64,000 nucleotides of DNA from assembly GCA_036365455.1 (NCBI GenBank), contig JAWQUS010000026.1, forward strand, positions 12,418,001 to 12,482,000. Direction: 5' to 3'. Position numbers and translations under genes: made by a program. This stretch comes from Macrosoma leucophasiata. Taxonomy: Eukaryota; Arthropoda; Insecta; Lepidoptera; Hedylidae. Positions 40,364 through 52,330 of the stretch are shown here, piece by piece; positions within the stretch are counted from its first letter, which is position 1, and each line of letters starts with the position of its first letter. The notes under the pieces are model-generated. The model saw nothing but the letters and a program-made list of their open reading frames with translations. It was not told the DNA's origin and did no database searches.

Positions 40364-42159
40364 AGGAAATTTAATAACAAGATTCAACCATTTGTTAATC
40401 AATCACATGTGTTTGAAACTTAAAGTTTTAAACATTTACTAGCTGTTGCAGTTTTAAAAATAATTTAAATTTTACGATCCCGTGAACTGGTAACATTATT
40501 AACAACATTAAGCCGGACTGTAGTCGTTCCTGAGTTTTCTGCAAATATAACCAACATGGAAATAAAAATGTAACACGATATTCATCGTGGGCATTTTAGG
40601 TACTTCAAAATATTATTCCTAGGTACTACAGCGTCAACTATCATTTAAAATAATTACAAATTAAATTCATCTAGATTGAAATTAAAGTTATATAACACGT
40701 ACACGTTACATAGGTACACGTTCTAAAGAAAAAGGTTCTTGATACACAGACAGATAGACGAACAAGAAAACAATTTCCTTTTATGAAATGACCGGACCCT
40801 TAAAAGAACAAACTGATCTAATTTGTATAGTGAATCACAACAAGGAAACGCACAAAGGAAGTCATGTTATACGACCGTGCGCATTTGTGACCTTTCAAAC
40901 AATTTCACATTCGCAAACAATGCAACATATGCTCCAAATATCTGAAACGTCAAGGCTGGGCAGGCTGTAATCGCCCACGTAGTATCCATTCTTCTTAAAC
41001 CTTAAAGATAGATCACGGCTAGATTAGATTCGTGTTCCAGATTCGAAATTTGTTTCAAAGATTATATTAAGGTTACAGATTTAAGGTAACTTTGTGCTGA
41101 GCTTTATAAATTGGCAACTTAGACTACTAAAACAAGAGAATACTAAGGCAAACATTTTCATTTTAAACGAGGAATAATAAAAGATATGGAATGAAAACGA
41201 GCAGGTATGTATAGAGAACAGTATTATCTTGTTACAATGTAAAACAAGGAAGTTTTCATCATAGCTACATACGACGTAGATATTAAAGAATAACTTAACT
41301 CGTTTGTTTTTCTAATTGTGTAGATATAAATACATCTATGATACACAAGCAGCCCTACCGTACGACTGTTGCAGGTACCTAAGATCCTGGATTACTAACC
41401 TATGTCGGGATATATCTAGTCTAACGAGATACTGGGTTTTGTTTTTCAATTGGGAAGATTTTGTAATAATTCCATACTGTGCCAGAAACAATCTGCACAC
41501 CACATGCGATTAATTTAAAAAATTACATGCTATATGTGAGTAAGCGCAAGAATAAAGAACGTCTGGACTGATTCAGAATTTTACAGAGTAGAATTTAAGT
41601 CTTATAAAGAAAACAAGTGAATATAATATATTGTGCGGTAATAGTAAAAACAACATAATAATATTTCATCTTTTTTACAAATATTATTGACTTCAAGTTA
41701 CTTTTGAGGAAGAAGTCTATCGGGTTAGCCTTTAAATTATCTTAATCCAAACATAATGACACCATTTATGGTCAGCAAGAAGTGAAGATACTTTAAGTTG
41801 GAGACAAAGAAACTTTTCGTAATTTGACTCGATTCTACTGAGACATCTTGACCTTTTATTTTTGATAAATGAATTAAATCTGATTCCGGCAATTATAAGG
41901 AATGAATGGGCTAAGAAGACAAACAGCATATAAATATTTTTATGCAGTGCATTAACCTTTTAAACCGTCTTCATTTACATCAACAAAACGATGCAAACGT
42001 CTAGGTTTTTGGTATTCATTCAAATTTGTTGGATTTTTAGATTTAAGAACAAATGTACTCAGCTAAGTAGGTAGTAGGTAGTAAGTCATACTTCTACCTA
42101 AAAGCCTCGGTTTATTCTCGTTTCGGCGAAGTCACCGATTAACCTACTTTATAAACTTT
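40364..42159. other. Unassigned DNA
   Basis: The longest repeat-poor stretch so far. Short ORFs at 40788-40970, 41316-41513 and 41929-41732 show no family features or splice context. Confidence 0.35.
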
Positions 42160-42340
42160 TAGCGACCCGCTCCGGCTTCGCACGTGTATCATTTATTATA
42201 TATATAAACCTTCATCAGAAAACCCTCTTTCCAACGTTTCAAACAGGAACGTCCGTCCGTCCGTTCCGTTCACAACTTTCCGAGATTAGCGCACACATAG
42301 ACAGAGGAATTAGGGGACTTTATAAAATGTAGTGATAGAA
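42160..42340 (+). repeat. Repeat K-like fragment
   Basis: GCGACCCGCTCCGGCTTCGC, ACCTTCATCAGAAAACCC and a CCGTCCGTCCG run belong to the group of repeats with a CGGCTTCGCACG left end. Confidence 0.55.
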
Positions 42341-42827
42341 AGTGTAGAATCGGTACGTTTTCTAAACTGCTATTAGACTATTTTAGATTATACCCATCTC
42401 AATGCTAATCAACTAAAAATCTACACCATCATGCTTTGAGTACTTTGAAAAACTTTGTGTTTAGTTCCATTAATCTCAGCGTCCCAACAAAGAAAATCAG
42501 TGTAGAAATAGAGTTTGGCGCGTGTAACATCAATATTTGCAAAGTCAATCTTAGTCTTCTATATTTAATGTGATCACAAAGCGTGGTTGTGTGGCTGTAG
42601 TCACACGGCACGCGCATGATGTGGTTTGTCGTTTTAACTTTGTCACTATGGACACTTTTCGAGGCTTCTAGAACCATTGTTTCAGGTCATAAAACGGGCA
42701 GACAAAGATTATAATATGAATTTTACCCTAATAGAACCAAATTAGAAGTTAGCATAGCACGTCTGGCACTGAACCCAGTGTCAGAAACTACATTATAATT
42801 TGATAATAACAAAGCCTTGTACTATCA

Positions 42828-43150
42828 TGCTATAGAATAGAATAGAATAGAATATTCTTTATTGTACACCAATATTTTTTACAAGATATAAGTAGATGTA
42901 TAGCAAATAGGCAATACAACCAGGCGGTCTTATCGCTGAAAGCGATCTCTTCCAGACTACCTGTAGGTGGAAGGAGACTTTTAATATGGTTAAGACGGTA
43001 GGGGTGTACAGGTTAAATATATAATATGTACAGTAATTAAATTAATAAAATACAAAGTATAAAAACATATTAAGATAAACGCTATATACGCCCTCTAGCC
43101 ACTGAAGAGCAGTTTTGCGGAAAAGCGGTTTTGATTCAATCAACTTCGAC
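42828..43150 (-). mobile_element. Repeat P: 3' end of a CR1/jockey-like element
   Basis: A tandem TAGAA run (42834-42855) and ATTCTTTATTGTACACCAAT at the left, then CGGTCTTATCGCTGAAAGCG and CTTCCAGACTACCTGTAGG. On the minus strand this is a 3' untranslated end with a pentamer tail. Confidence 0.65.
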
Positions 43151-44069
43151 GATTCTGGATGGATAGGGGCTGTTTTAATATGGAGCCAACTTGAAAATAA
43201 AATGCATCATGTCTCACATCGATTGATATTAAAACAGTTCTAGATGATGAAGCTTTCTTCCAATTACACACTGAGGATAAATATAAAAAGGTTCTGAAAA
43301 CTAAACTTAATCTTATACAGTCAAACGCTATATATTTTTATAAAGGTACTTATTTAGTTTATCATGATGATCCAAGAAATAAACATGAACTGACAGAATT
43401 AGCAAAAAATACGGAAGAGATAATTTCGTCAACACCAAACAAACATACCAAATCTGCACGCTAAACAAATTTAGCCTAGCAAATATTTGCTTTAAAACAC
43501 AAAGTATCATTGTTGACAGAGATTATACATACATAGGCTTGGCTACAGGTTGGGCTGGTTAATACGATAAATGAACATACTGGTCATACTAGTGTCAAGA
43601 AATCATCAAAATACTCGTAACATTGCAACGTATTTCACAAAAAAACCTTTTTGACTTTCAGACAAATTATGTCATATCTTTGCTCTAAAAAACTTGTATT
43701 TATTATAATTCATAGAAGCAGTATATTTATTTATAAGTAAAATCACAATAAATTTGCAAGGGGGGCGGGCGTCCATTAATAAAGCAAGATGTTTAGGAGG
43801 CGAGTCCCCAGAGAGGGGCTCTCGGAAAATATTATATCACGTAATTTTTTTCCACAGAAAGAATTAAATTAAGTAAAACTATAATACAGTAATATAATTA
43901 TACATAGTTTAGAATAACTTCAACGCATTAACACTGCATACGCATATTTAAAAAAAAATTGATAGTTTAGAGAAAGTGGGAAGAAAATTGAAATACACAT
44001 CTCATGAAGAACTGCGGCGAGCAACGCAGTTTTGAAGTTAAGACCAACAGTGACCAACAGTGAGGAAAT
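43151..44069. other. Unassigned DNA
   Basis: A GC-richer word (GCAAGGGGGGCGGGCGTCC at 43758-43776) is related to the GGGTCGTCCATTAA repeat word at 20391. No gene seen. Confidence 0.35.
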
Positions 44070-44419
44070 TTTGGGCGCCCAGCGGTAAATTCTAATCTAC
44101 TCGGTTGCACGATACGGGCGGAGTCGGGTGTGTGATGCGTCACCGCTAGTGGCAAATTCGGCGTTTCCGTTCTTCGGCGGGCACGCAAAGCCGTCGGTCC
44201 CTGTTGCTATCGATGGATAGCAGTCGTTAAACCTGGTCGGAGGCTTTATGGGCGGTTTGAAAACATACGACAGCAGGTTGGCCACTAACCCGTATCGCCA
44301 CCAACTCGCATTGGAGTAAGCTCCAGGCGTGGTGGAGTAAGCTCCAGGCCTCGCCCCAAAAAGGGGAGAGACTCGTGCCAAGCAGTGGGACGTGTCAAGG
44401 ATTGCCATTATTATTATAA
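44070..44419 (+). mobile_element. SINE-B, diverged full-length copy
   Basis: GGCGCCCAGCGG start, CGATACGGGCGGAGTCGGGTG, then a small internal tandem duplication of GTAAGCTCCAGGC near 44316-44350, and a TTGCCATTATTATTATAAT tail. Confidence 0.8.
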
Positions 44420-44861
44420 TCCAGCAGCAGAACAAGCGTGTGCAGCGGGCTTTATAATATCGTCTTAAGTGTAGGTGTGCGAAGGTGTACTAAAATTCAG
44501 TACCAACGACAATAGGTACGCACGGTTGTCAATAAGTATTTATTTTGATGCAATGTAGGTGAAGGTTAGTGGCATTCTCAAAGTGGTGGAATGTGACAAC
44601 TGAACGCGAAATCTTCCGGTCCAAGGTCAAAATCATCGGCTGTCACACGATACGTCTGGTTCCACAAGATTTTTTTTAACCGGCTTAAATTCACTGTCCC
44701 ATAGCGGAGACAAAACTCTGAACTAAACAAAATTCATGTGGGATCGTTTCAGCGATAACAAATACTTAATAAGTAAATAAAAATCTAGATATTCATCCAA
44801 AAAAGAAGTATTTTTGCAAGCTGCCATTGAACTTGCAATTTTTGCAATGTAGGTATGTTTT
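44420..44861. other. Unassigned DNA
   Basis: No gene or repeat recognised. Confidence 0.4.
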
Positions 44862-44956
44862 ATGACCGGAACACGTTAGTGCTGAACAGTGGAAAATAGC
44901 TTAGGTAATGCGGTGCTGCCTTCAACCGAGGGTGTTCCGTCTTTGAAGCACCAGTA
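44862..44956 (-). mobile_element. SINE-A, diverged head fragment
   Basis: GACCGGAACACGTTAGTGCTG to GAAGCACCAGTA with several small deletions. Confidence 0.6.
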
Positions 44957-45332
44957 AAAATACTTCATGTCATACGTTTTATCTTAGATATGCAAACCAT
45001 AAACATAATGTATGCATCCATATACATGAGCTCCTTCAGTCAAGTCACGAGAAAAATATGACATTTGATTTCAATTGTGTCTCTGCCAATATTGGCCTAC
45101 TGATCCGTGAGAGAAGAAAGAAAAAATTTCTAGTAAACTAGTAAGAAAATTAAATAGGTTTAAAATATCAAAATTACATCACGATTTGGCTAATATAATT
45201 CTGTTCACTAATTAAAATGATAAAAGAATTAAACACCACGAGTGTAATGATAACGCTATTTATAACACGAGACCTGTTGAATAATATTTATTTTAGTTTA
45301 GCTTAGTGATATTTAGAAATGGCCTATATTTT
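44957..45332. other. Unassigned DNA
   Basis: AT-rich. Its right end carries the left copy of the 16-bp duplication of the next SINE-A. Confidence 0.4.
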
Positions 45333-45620
45333 TTTTTTTTTTTGTAATGGAAGTGGTAAACAAACATGCAGTTCACATTGATGTTAAGTGATGACTGCAG
45401 CCTATAGACACCCACACAAAGACCAAGGTCAAAATGCAGATGCGTTACCACTCCTGAGGCCTAAGGTCTTATGCCTCTGTGCCGGAAATTACAGGGCCGT
45501 ACATTACCACCTGACCGGAACACGATAGTGTTGAACATTACCATTTAGCGGCAAGTATATTAGGTAATGCGGTGGTGCCTACGCCCGCGAGCTCCGTCAC
45601 TGGAGCTCTACCACCAGTAA
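45333..45620 (-). mobile_element. SINE-A, full-length with exact 16-bp target duplication
   Basis: AAATGGCCTATATTTT flanks it at 45317-45332 and 45621-45636. Poly-T at the left, intact head at the right. This defines both ends of the family: head ACTGGTGG, tail poly(A). Confidence 0.92.
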
Positions 45621-45675
45621 AAATGGCCTATATTTTAAAATAGCCTTGTTACATGATGCCACATTCACATTTCTT

Positions 45676-45941
45676 ACTGGTGGTAGAGCTCCAGTGATGG
45701 AGCTCGCAGGCGTAGTCACCACCGCATTACCTAATATACTTGTCGTCGTGTTCCGGTCAGGTGGTAATGTACCCTGTGGTGGCCCTGTTATTTCCGGCAC
45801 AGAGGCATTATCACCTTAGGCCTCAGGAGTGGCAACGCATCTGCATTTTGACCTTGATCTTTGTGTTGGTGTCTATAGGCTGCAGTCATCACTTAACATC
45901 AATGTGAAATGCATGCTTGTTTGCCTTTTCCATTACATAAA
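45676..45941 (+). mobile_element. SINE-A with internal deletion
   Basis: Head ACTGGTGGTAGAGCTCCAG, a deletion after ATATACTTGTCGTCGTGTTC removing the TAAATGG region, a small insertion CCTGTGGT, then normal to TTCCATTACATAAAAAA. Confidence 0.85.
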
Positions 45942-46561
45942 AAACAAATTATGCCATCCACCGTGAGAATTTGTTGCAGTCCACAAGAATACCATTCTGG
46001 GAACTCAGAGGTGACCAATTTTTTTTAACAATCATACTTCCTCAAATCCTCCTTTTTTTCATTCTAGAATTCATTACTCTTTCTCACTGGTGAGAAAAAA
46101 AAGGAAATACCCCCGTCATATACGCATGTCTTTTGTATAGCAAATAAAGGACATGGCAAAATATGGTGAGTATTTCGTTTTTTTGCTCATCATGGGATAA
46201 AAGCAGTTCTTTTTAAAAAGTTCGGTTTGACAAATTCTGCTAAATTTGGTCACCGAGTCTGAGGAGGACGCTGGACTTGAATAACGTCCCCATGACTTTG
46301 CAAAATACAGAAGAATATCGAAGCATAGTTTTAGATTAGGGGAACTCAGGCGCAGCCAGAAGATGTGTCCGATGAATATCATTGTCACGTGAAACTAAAA
46401 ATATGTACTGACGAATCCTGAATGTACCTATGTCTATATTTTTGAAATAATCGCAAAATGTATTTGCGAAGGCTAAATATAATTAGGGCATAAAAATAAT
46501 TAAGTTCATTTTGTTCGTGTCCTACTCCTATAATGCCTTGTTATGAATGGACATATACTGG
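45942..46561. other. Unassigned DNA with an open minus-strand stretch
   Basis: A 90-codon minus frame (46388-46116) contains a Ser-rich stretch and several aromatic residues. I recognise no family, and the sequence has the look of a dispersed repeat rather than a gene. Confidence 0.3.
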
Positions 46562-46846
46562 TGATACTCGTAGAGTTCCAGGAGCTCGAGGGCGTTAGCA
46601 CCACGCATAATCTATCTGCCGCTAAATGGTAGTGTTCAGCACTGTCGTGTTCCGGTTGGATTCCGTTGGATGGTATGGCCCCGTAATAACTATCAGAGAG
46701 ACATAACAACTAAGGTCTCAGGGGTAGCAACGTATCTGCATTTTGACCTCTGTGTCTTTGTGTGGGTGTCTATAGGTTGCAGTCATCACTTAACATCAAT
46801 GTGAACTGCATGCATGTTTGCCATCATCATGAGGTACATAAAAAAT
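46562..46846 (+). mobile_element. SINE-A, diverged full-length copy
   Basis: Head reduced to GTAGAGTTCCAGGAGCTCGA; body present; tail GAGGTACATAAAAAA. Confidence 0.75.
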
Positions 46847-47217
46847 TAATAGGTACTTAATAATAGGTAATCTATACGATAACTCAAAATTATGCTATCA
46901 TTAAAAAAAAAAACAAATTTATTGAGTGTAATCTGTAATATATATTATCGGAAGAACCCTATTCTTAAAAAAAATCTATGTTTTTTAAAGCTATTTTTAT
47001 CTGTTTTTATCCATTTGGGATTTTCTCCGGAGGATCGATATATCAAAGCATCGACATTTACCTTTTCGATATTTGTTCAGCTGAAGCAAACGAAACCCGC
47101 GTCTGAATATTTGAAGCACTCACATCACGTGTGTGTATTTATAAATACAAGTTTCATTTAATAGATTAAATATGCGAATGATATTCAGGTCCAATGTTTG
47201 ACAATTCTAAACACTAA
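46847..47217. other. Unassigned DNA
   Basis: An 89-codon Lys/Leu/Phe-rich plus frame at 46892-47161 begins in an A-run and has no features. Confidence 0.3.
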
Positions 47218-47367
47218 CCACCTTATTCATAAACGTATTTTAGCTAAAGTGTTGATCTCTACTTTGTCTTTTTCTATCCTGCACATTTGAATTGTCAAAT
47301 GACAACTGACAAAGACAAAGCATTCTATAGCTAAAACGTTTCTAATGTACGTTTATGAATAAGGGGG
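47218..47367 (-). mobile_element. MITE-H copy 2
   Basis: 150 bp between CCACCTTATTCATAAACGTA and TACGTTTATGAATAAGGGGG; same length as copy 1 and inverted relative to it. Confidence 0.8.
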
Positions 47368-47644
47368 CATTAGTATTCTATCATAATTATATATTATTTT
47401 ATATTCATAATTTCATTTCAGTATTTTGTTGATTAAAGCCTCGTATTCATGGTAAACATTTCTTTAGCAACAGTTGATCAACGTTGTTGATGAACGGCGA
47501 GAATGCTGCTGGACAACATGACGTCATAGACTCCGCAATACAAGTGTTTCCCGGAATGCAACGGAAATATGTTGACAGCAACTCAGCAACATGCTTATGC
47601 AACCATGTTGCTAAACAATGCCACGAATACAAGGCTTTATAGAA

Positions 47645-47835
47645 TACTAGCTGTTGCCCGCATCTTCGCCCGCGTGGATGTCGTTTATAAAGTAGCCTAT
47701 GTTCTTTCTCAAAGTCAACTCTATCTCTGTACCAAATTTCATTAAAATCGGTTCAGTCGTTTGTACGTGAAAAGGTAACAGACAGACAGACAGACAGAGT
47801 TACTTTCGCATTTATAATATTAATAAGTACGGATG
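47645..47835 (+). repeat. Repeat K-like element
   Basis: It starts CTAGCTGTTGCCCGC, has AAAATCGGTTCAGTCGTTTG, a (CAGA)n run at 47779-47800 and ends TTTCGCATTTATAATATTA. A partial inverse copy is at 62060-62245. Confidence 0.7.
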
Positions 47836-47879
47836 TGATCCTCTACTAATAAACGTAACTCGGCGAAGAAATGTTCCAA

Positions 47880-48375
47880 TTAATGTACCGCCCTGTAATT
47901 TCCGGTACAGAGGTACGACAACTTAGTCCTCAGGAATGACACCGCATCTACACTGAAATCTTTGGATTTTATGTAGATATAGATCTTAAACTCTCGGTAG
48001 CCTAGTGGTAGCAGGAGGCCACTACTACTACGCTGAGGTCCTGGGTTCGATTCCCGGGTAGGGGGTTATTAGAGATAGTGGTGTAAAGTCATTTATCTCT
48101 GGTTCTATTGGGATTTTTCCATTTTCTGGAAATTTCCCAGTACTTCGAAGTTTGGTAATGTGCCCGGAGATGTCAACAGGCTCGCCCCCTGTAACATGAG
48201 CCAAAAACGTAACCGGCGAATCGTGGGTGTTTGCATAAATGCTTGAATGCACGTATTTACCTCTGCCTATCCCTTCCGGGATTACCGGCGTGAAGTTACG
48301 TTATGTAGATCTCTATAGGCTACAATATCAGTACCTACCATCAATGTGAACTGCATGCTTGTTTGCCATTTTATG
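47880..48375 (+). mobile_element. SINE-A copy split by SINE-C
   Basis: The left part 47880-47978 (TGTACCGCCCTGTAATTTCC to GGATTTTATGTAGAT) and the right part 48301-48375 (CTCTATAGGCTACAATATCA to GCTTGTTTGCCATTTT) make one diverged SINE-A. Confidence 0.8.
47979..48300 (+). mobile_element. SINE-C inserted in SINE-A
   Basis: A full-length tRNA-derived SINE from CTCTCGGTAGCCTAGTGG to GGCGTGAAGTTACG. TTATGTAGAT flanks it at 47969-47978 and 48301-48310, a 10-bp target duplication. Confidence 0.88.
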
Positions 48376-48389
48376 AAAAGTCTGTGTTC

Positions 48390-48500
48390 AAAATCACAGT
48401 CAAAATTAAAAATGTTCATTTATCATTTAGGATTACAACAATCACTTATATAAGTCATAAATTAATAACTATTTTAAAATGGTTTCGTCTTTTTGTCTCT
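48390..48500 (-). mobile_element. Repeat P: 3' end fragment
   Basis: TTCATTTATCATTTAGGATT, CACTTATATAAGTC and TAATAACTATTTTAAAATGG; relatives at 24940-25030 and, inverted, 54605-54670. Confidence 0.55.
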
Positions 48501-50039
48501 TACACACATTGTGTGATAAAGATATACACATTATTACTTCGTGCCTAAACGACGTTTAATTTTATTATCTTACCTTGCGGATCAATAATATAATTGTTTG
48601 GGGGCTTGAAATATAGTTAATATTTTGTAGGGCAGGTGGAAGCTTAACCTTAGAGAGCCAGCTTTATAAAAGTGAAAACTCTAAGATATGCCTTGTTGGA
48701 CTAGAAATGAATGATTGCGAGGATAGGTTGTACCCGTAGGGCTAAACCCTACTCCTTCGAATTTTGCAAGGTAAATAGATAACAACAAGTAAAAGAGCTC
48801 TTGACAAAAGGAAAGTAGAGACTAAGAAATCACAGAATGAGAGAATGGGTAGCTATAAAAAACATAGGTACTATAAAAACAAATTTCGAATCAAACGTAT
48901 AAGGAATTCAACCTTGATTAAAGAGATTTCAAACTACATAATATTACCAGAGTTCTTTAGACTGTGATATTACGATGACATCAGCGTATCGACCGCGGCA
49001 ACTGCCGCTCGCACTCCAGAACGTTAGAATGGGAAGTTTAAAAATAAAAGATTTATATTTTATCGCCTCCGCCGACAGACCTTGTGAATAACACGTGGCT
49101 GAAAAAAACTCAGACAAGTGTGTGTCCGTTCAAGCACTATTTAGTGCTCCGTAGCAGCCAGAAGAACTTTAGCACATGTGAAAATGTCATTCTAAATATT
49201 TAAAAATATATACGTATATCCATCTTAGTGGACATCTTACGAGATAATTAATCAACAATATAACAAAAACAACAAATATTTTATGTTTGATAGGCACTTA
49301 GGTAAAGACCTATAAGAATAAACTAGACTTCACATCTATTTTAAACTCCACTTTTTTTTTCAAATATGTCTGTAATGACGAGGATCATACACACGTATCA
49401 CCAAACAATAAAATTTATCTATACGTATATTGTCTGCAACAAAATTGGACAGATAAGTAGATTGACCGAAGTTATAAGATTCCAATTTCCTGCCAAAGGA
49501 ATCCTAAAAACTGACGTTAAGGCGTATCGATGCTATTTAAAGAACTGATTAGGGTTGTCGCATTCAGTGACATCTTTTGAATGTATCTTGGACAATAATC
49601 CTTGCCTACCTCAAAATATTGAACATACCGAAATAAAGATGAACATGTTTTAGAAAAGAAATCTAATTTAAAACACAAACCCATACCACAGGGTAAAGAA
49701 CGTATCTATCAAAGAGAAGTTGAGGCAATTACCATTTGTACAAAATTTATTTGAGTCAAATTGAGATACAAACAAAAAAATAGCATAATACAACTGATAA
49801 AATAAATAAGAGGTATTCAGATCTCATGTCTCACGGACCGCTTGTCCGAATCTGCTTCATGTCAAGCAGATATCGTCTACTTGACGCTGATTCTTATCTG
49901 GGACCCAGTGCTCCACGGATGTTAGTCAGTAAAAAATGTTTCATAAACTATATTATCTCTTGAATACCGAAAATAAATAAAAAAACATACGATGATCTAT
50001 ACGCTTTAGGGGTGTCCTTAAACGCAACTGCATGGGGTA
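48501..50039. other. Unassigned DNA
   Basis: At 49815-49920 a GC-richer block (TCTCACGGACCGCTTGTCCG, AGCAGATATCGTCTACTTG) contains short inverted words and may be another repeat. Confidence 0.35.
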
Positions 50040-50232
50040 ACAGGGGGCCGTCCGCCTAATTATTTCGTTTACCTTTCGATGATGACATGATCTTGCTAGT
50101 TTCGTACCGCCTAACTGAAATTGTTTTCGTCCGCAGGTATACACTTTAGAGCAAAATGTTTCAATAGGCGGTACGAAACTGACAATATAACGTCATAATC
50201 GAAAGCATTAGTGTTAGGCGGTGGGCCACCAG
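50040..50232. mobile_element. MITE-N copy 2
   Basis: Left CCGCCTAATTATTTCG and right TTAGGCGGTGGGCC ends are inverted, as are TTTCGTACCGCCTAACTG and AGGCGGTACGAAACTGACA inside. A degenerate SINE-A tail (ACTTACCATCAACGTC to TTCCATTACC) follows at 50245-50330. Confidence 0.75.
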
Positions 50233-50674
50233 GTTCGTGTAGATGCACATAGCGTAAAGTATTCACTTACCATCAACGTCAAATCACGTGTAGGTATGTA
50301 TGCCAGTTCCATTACCTAGAACAAAAAAAAAACAAAATAATTATTTATCTATGTGGTGTGCTCTCAAGTATAATCTGACCTACATTCACTGTTTCAATTA
50401 ACCTCGTCAACAAGCTCATCAATATGATAAGCGGCAGCCCTAACCAAAAATAACCAATGTTTTGAAAACAAGTAAAACTGCTATTGGTCTTTCGTTAATC
50501 CTATACAAAGTACAGGTCAAAGACTACGTCACCTTTAGCAATACTTTAAATGTTAACTTATAAAAGTCAAGTTCAATACCGATCTTCGACGACTGTCAAT
50601 ATCGGTCAACGGTGGACCCTACATGCTATGCAACATACTTTTGAATTGAAGACACTCTTTTATTTTAACTGCGT

Positions 50675-50830
50675 CAATAGTCCAGGCGACTACTGCTACG
50701 CTGAAGTCAAGGGTTTAATCCCCTGTTTGGAGAGTAACCAAGAGCTGTTGGTTTTTTTTTTCAGATTTTGCCATTCACCCTTCAAGTTTAATATGTGCTC
50801 GGATACGTCAATAATCAATACTAAGCTAAC
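50675..50830 (+). mobile_element. SINE-C, diverged copy
   Basis: ACTACTGCTACGCTGAAGTC, GGGTTTAATCCCCTG in the B-box place and a TTTTTTTTCAGATTTTGCCA middle. Confidence 0.55.
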
Positions 50831-51020
50831 TCTCCACTATGGTCTACGCTCGCCATATACATATACATGTAACCTCACCTAGTTCACCTTGTTTGCTAGA
50901 ACATGTTATTACTGTGCCGTTATTTTCAGATTGTTCCAAACGAGTAACACTGAATCATGTGGTTGTGTACATAGTGGTTAAATATGTTATCTACTTAATT
51001 GAATTGTCTTGATCTACCTA

Positions 51021-51291
51021 ATTGAGGTCTAGGGTTTGATTTCCGAGTCGGGGGCTATCAGAGATAAAAAAATCCTTTATCTCTGGTTCTATTGGGATTT
51101 TTACATTTTCTGGAAGTTTCCCAATACCTCGGCGTTTGGTAATGGACCCGGAGATGGCAACAGGCTTGCCACCTGTTACATGGGCCAAAAACGTAAGCGA
51201 TGAATCGTGGGTGTTTGCATGTATGCTTGAATGCATGCATATACCTCTGCCTACTCTTTCAAGGATTACAGGCGTGAAGTTACGTTTTTTT
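51021..51291 (+). mobile_element. SINE-C, head-truncated copy
   Basis: It begins at TTGAGGTCTAGGGTTTGATTT (B-box) and is regular to GGCGTGAAGTTACGTTTTTT. Confidence 0.82.
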
Positions 51292-51425
51292 AAAAATTGT
51301 CTTATCTGTCTAGATAAAGCTGTGTCTACAGTACACTAACTAGTGTTCAATGTTGACTTTGTTACTGATTGGATAATAAGCAGTGCATTAAAGCATCAGA
51401 ATATTTAATCACATTTTTTTTTTTA

Positions 51426-51600
51426 GATACGTCTTTTTGTAGGCGGCCTGTCTCGAGACGGCACTAGTCTACTTCACCGGGCAATCGGCGAGCGCAGAAG
51501 GCGCTCCAGGCTAAGCAAAAAAAGTTAGCGCAACTGACTAAGGGTGACCCATGCGGGTCACCCCTGGGCTTAAGGCGTTGCGGAGAAATTAGCGAGTGAC
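51426..51600 (+). repeat. Repeat F copy 3
   Basis: TTGTAGGCGGCCTGTCTCGAG, CTAGTCTACTTCACCGGGC, GAGCGCAGAAGGCGCTCC and CAACTGACTAAGGGTGACCC. GGGTGACCCATGCGGGTCACCC inside can form a small hairpin. Confidence 0.65.
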
Positions 51601-51620
51601 TCGTTTCTAAAACATATGTA

Positions 51621-52330
51621 TAAAGTTATCCCCAGTGTTGATGGATGTGATATTTTTTTACCTTACGAGTAACACTAAGTTGTGTGTGTGTAGTATACTC
51701 AACACTAGGATTGTAGCAATCACAAGCGTGTCCATAATTTCGTCGTAGAAGAAAAAATAGCAAAACTCAGAAGAAACTGTAATGTACAATTTGTACTGAA
51801 TTTTCAAAACTCTATTTTAAAACAAAATTAAACGTAATTTAAGTAATACAATATTTTCTAAAACTTTGTTATGTTGTTAGTATTGTCACTTCATAGATTA
51901 TCACTTTATAATTTACGCCTTCAAACTCAGTCTCTGGACCCTTCAAGCATGACGATGATATATTTTTATGATATACACAAAAATCATCCGCAAATATAGC
52001 TTATGTACCTACACTATGTATAGAATTCGCGAAAGATGCAATAAAAGGCAAAATTTAACAAAAATATAACGTCAATATAACCAATTGCATCTTACATCTC
52101 ACCGTGGAAAACTATGCAACCCCTTTAAAGGCTATACCAACCATTTTAGGGTTCTTAGAATTCCTCCCGCACGATGCGAGCAAATCAGCCATTGCGTTCA
52201 TAATGGTAATCTTAGACAAAAGCATCTATAGTTTCTCATTTTGAGGTAGATATTTCAAGCGCAGGCGTTGTATCAGTAGATATTTTAATTTTGGAACATT
52301 GTAATACTTCCATTAAATGTCATATCCTGT
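51621..52330. other. Unassigned DNA
   Basis: Nothing recognised. Confidence 0.4.

Noticed and set aside
42834..42855. CRISPR-like or tandem regulatory array
   Set aside because: It is a simple pentamer run at a retrotransposon tail; no spacer-repeat structure exists anywhere in the window.
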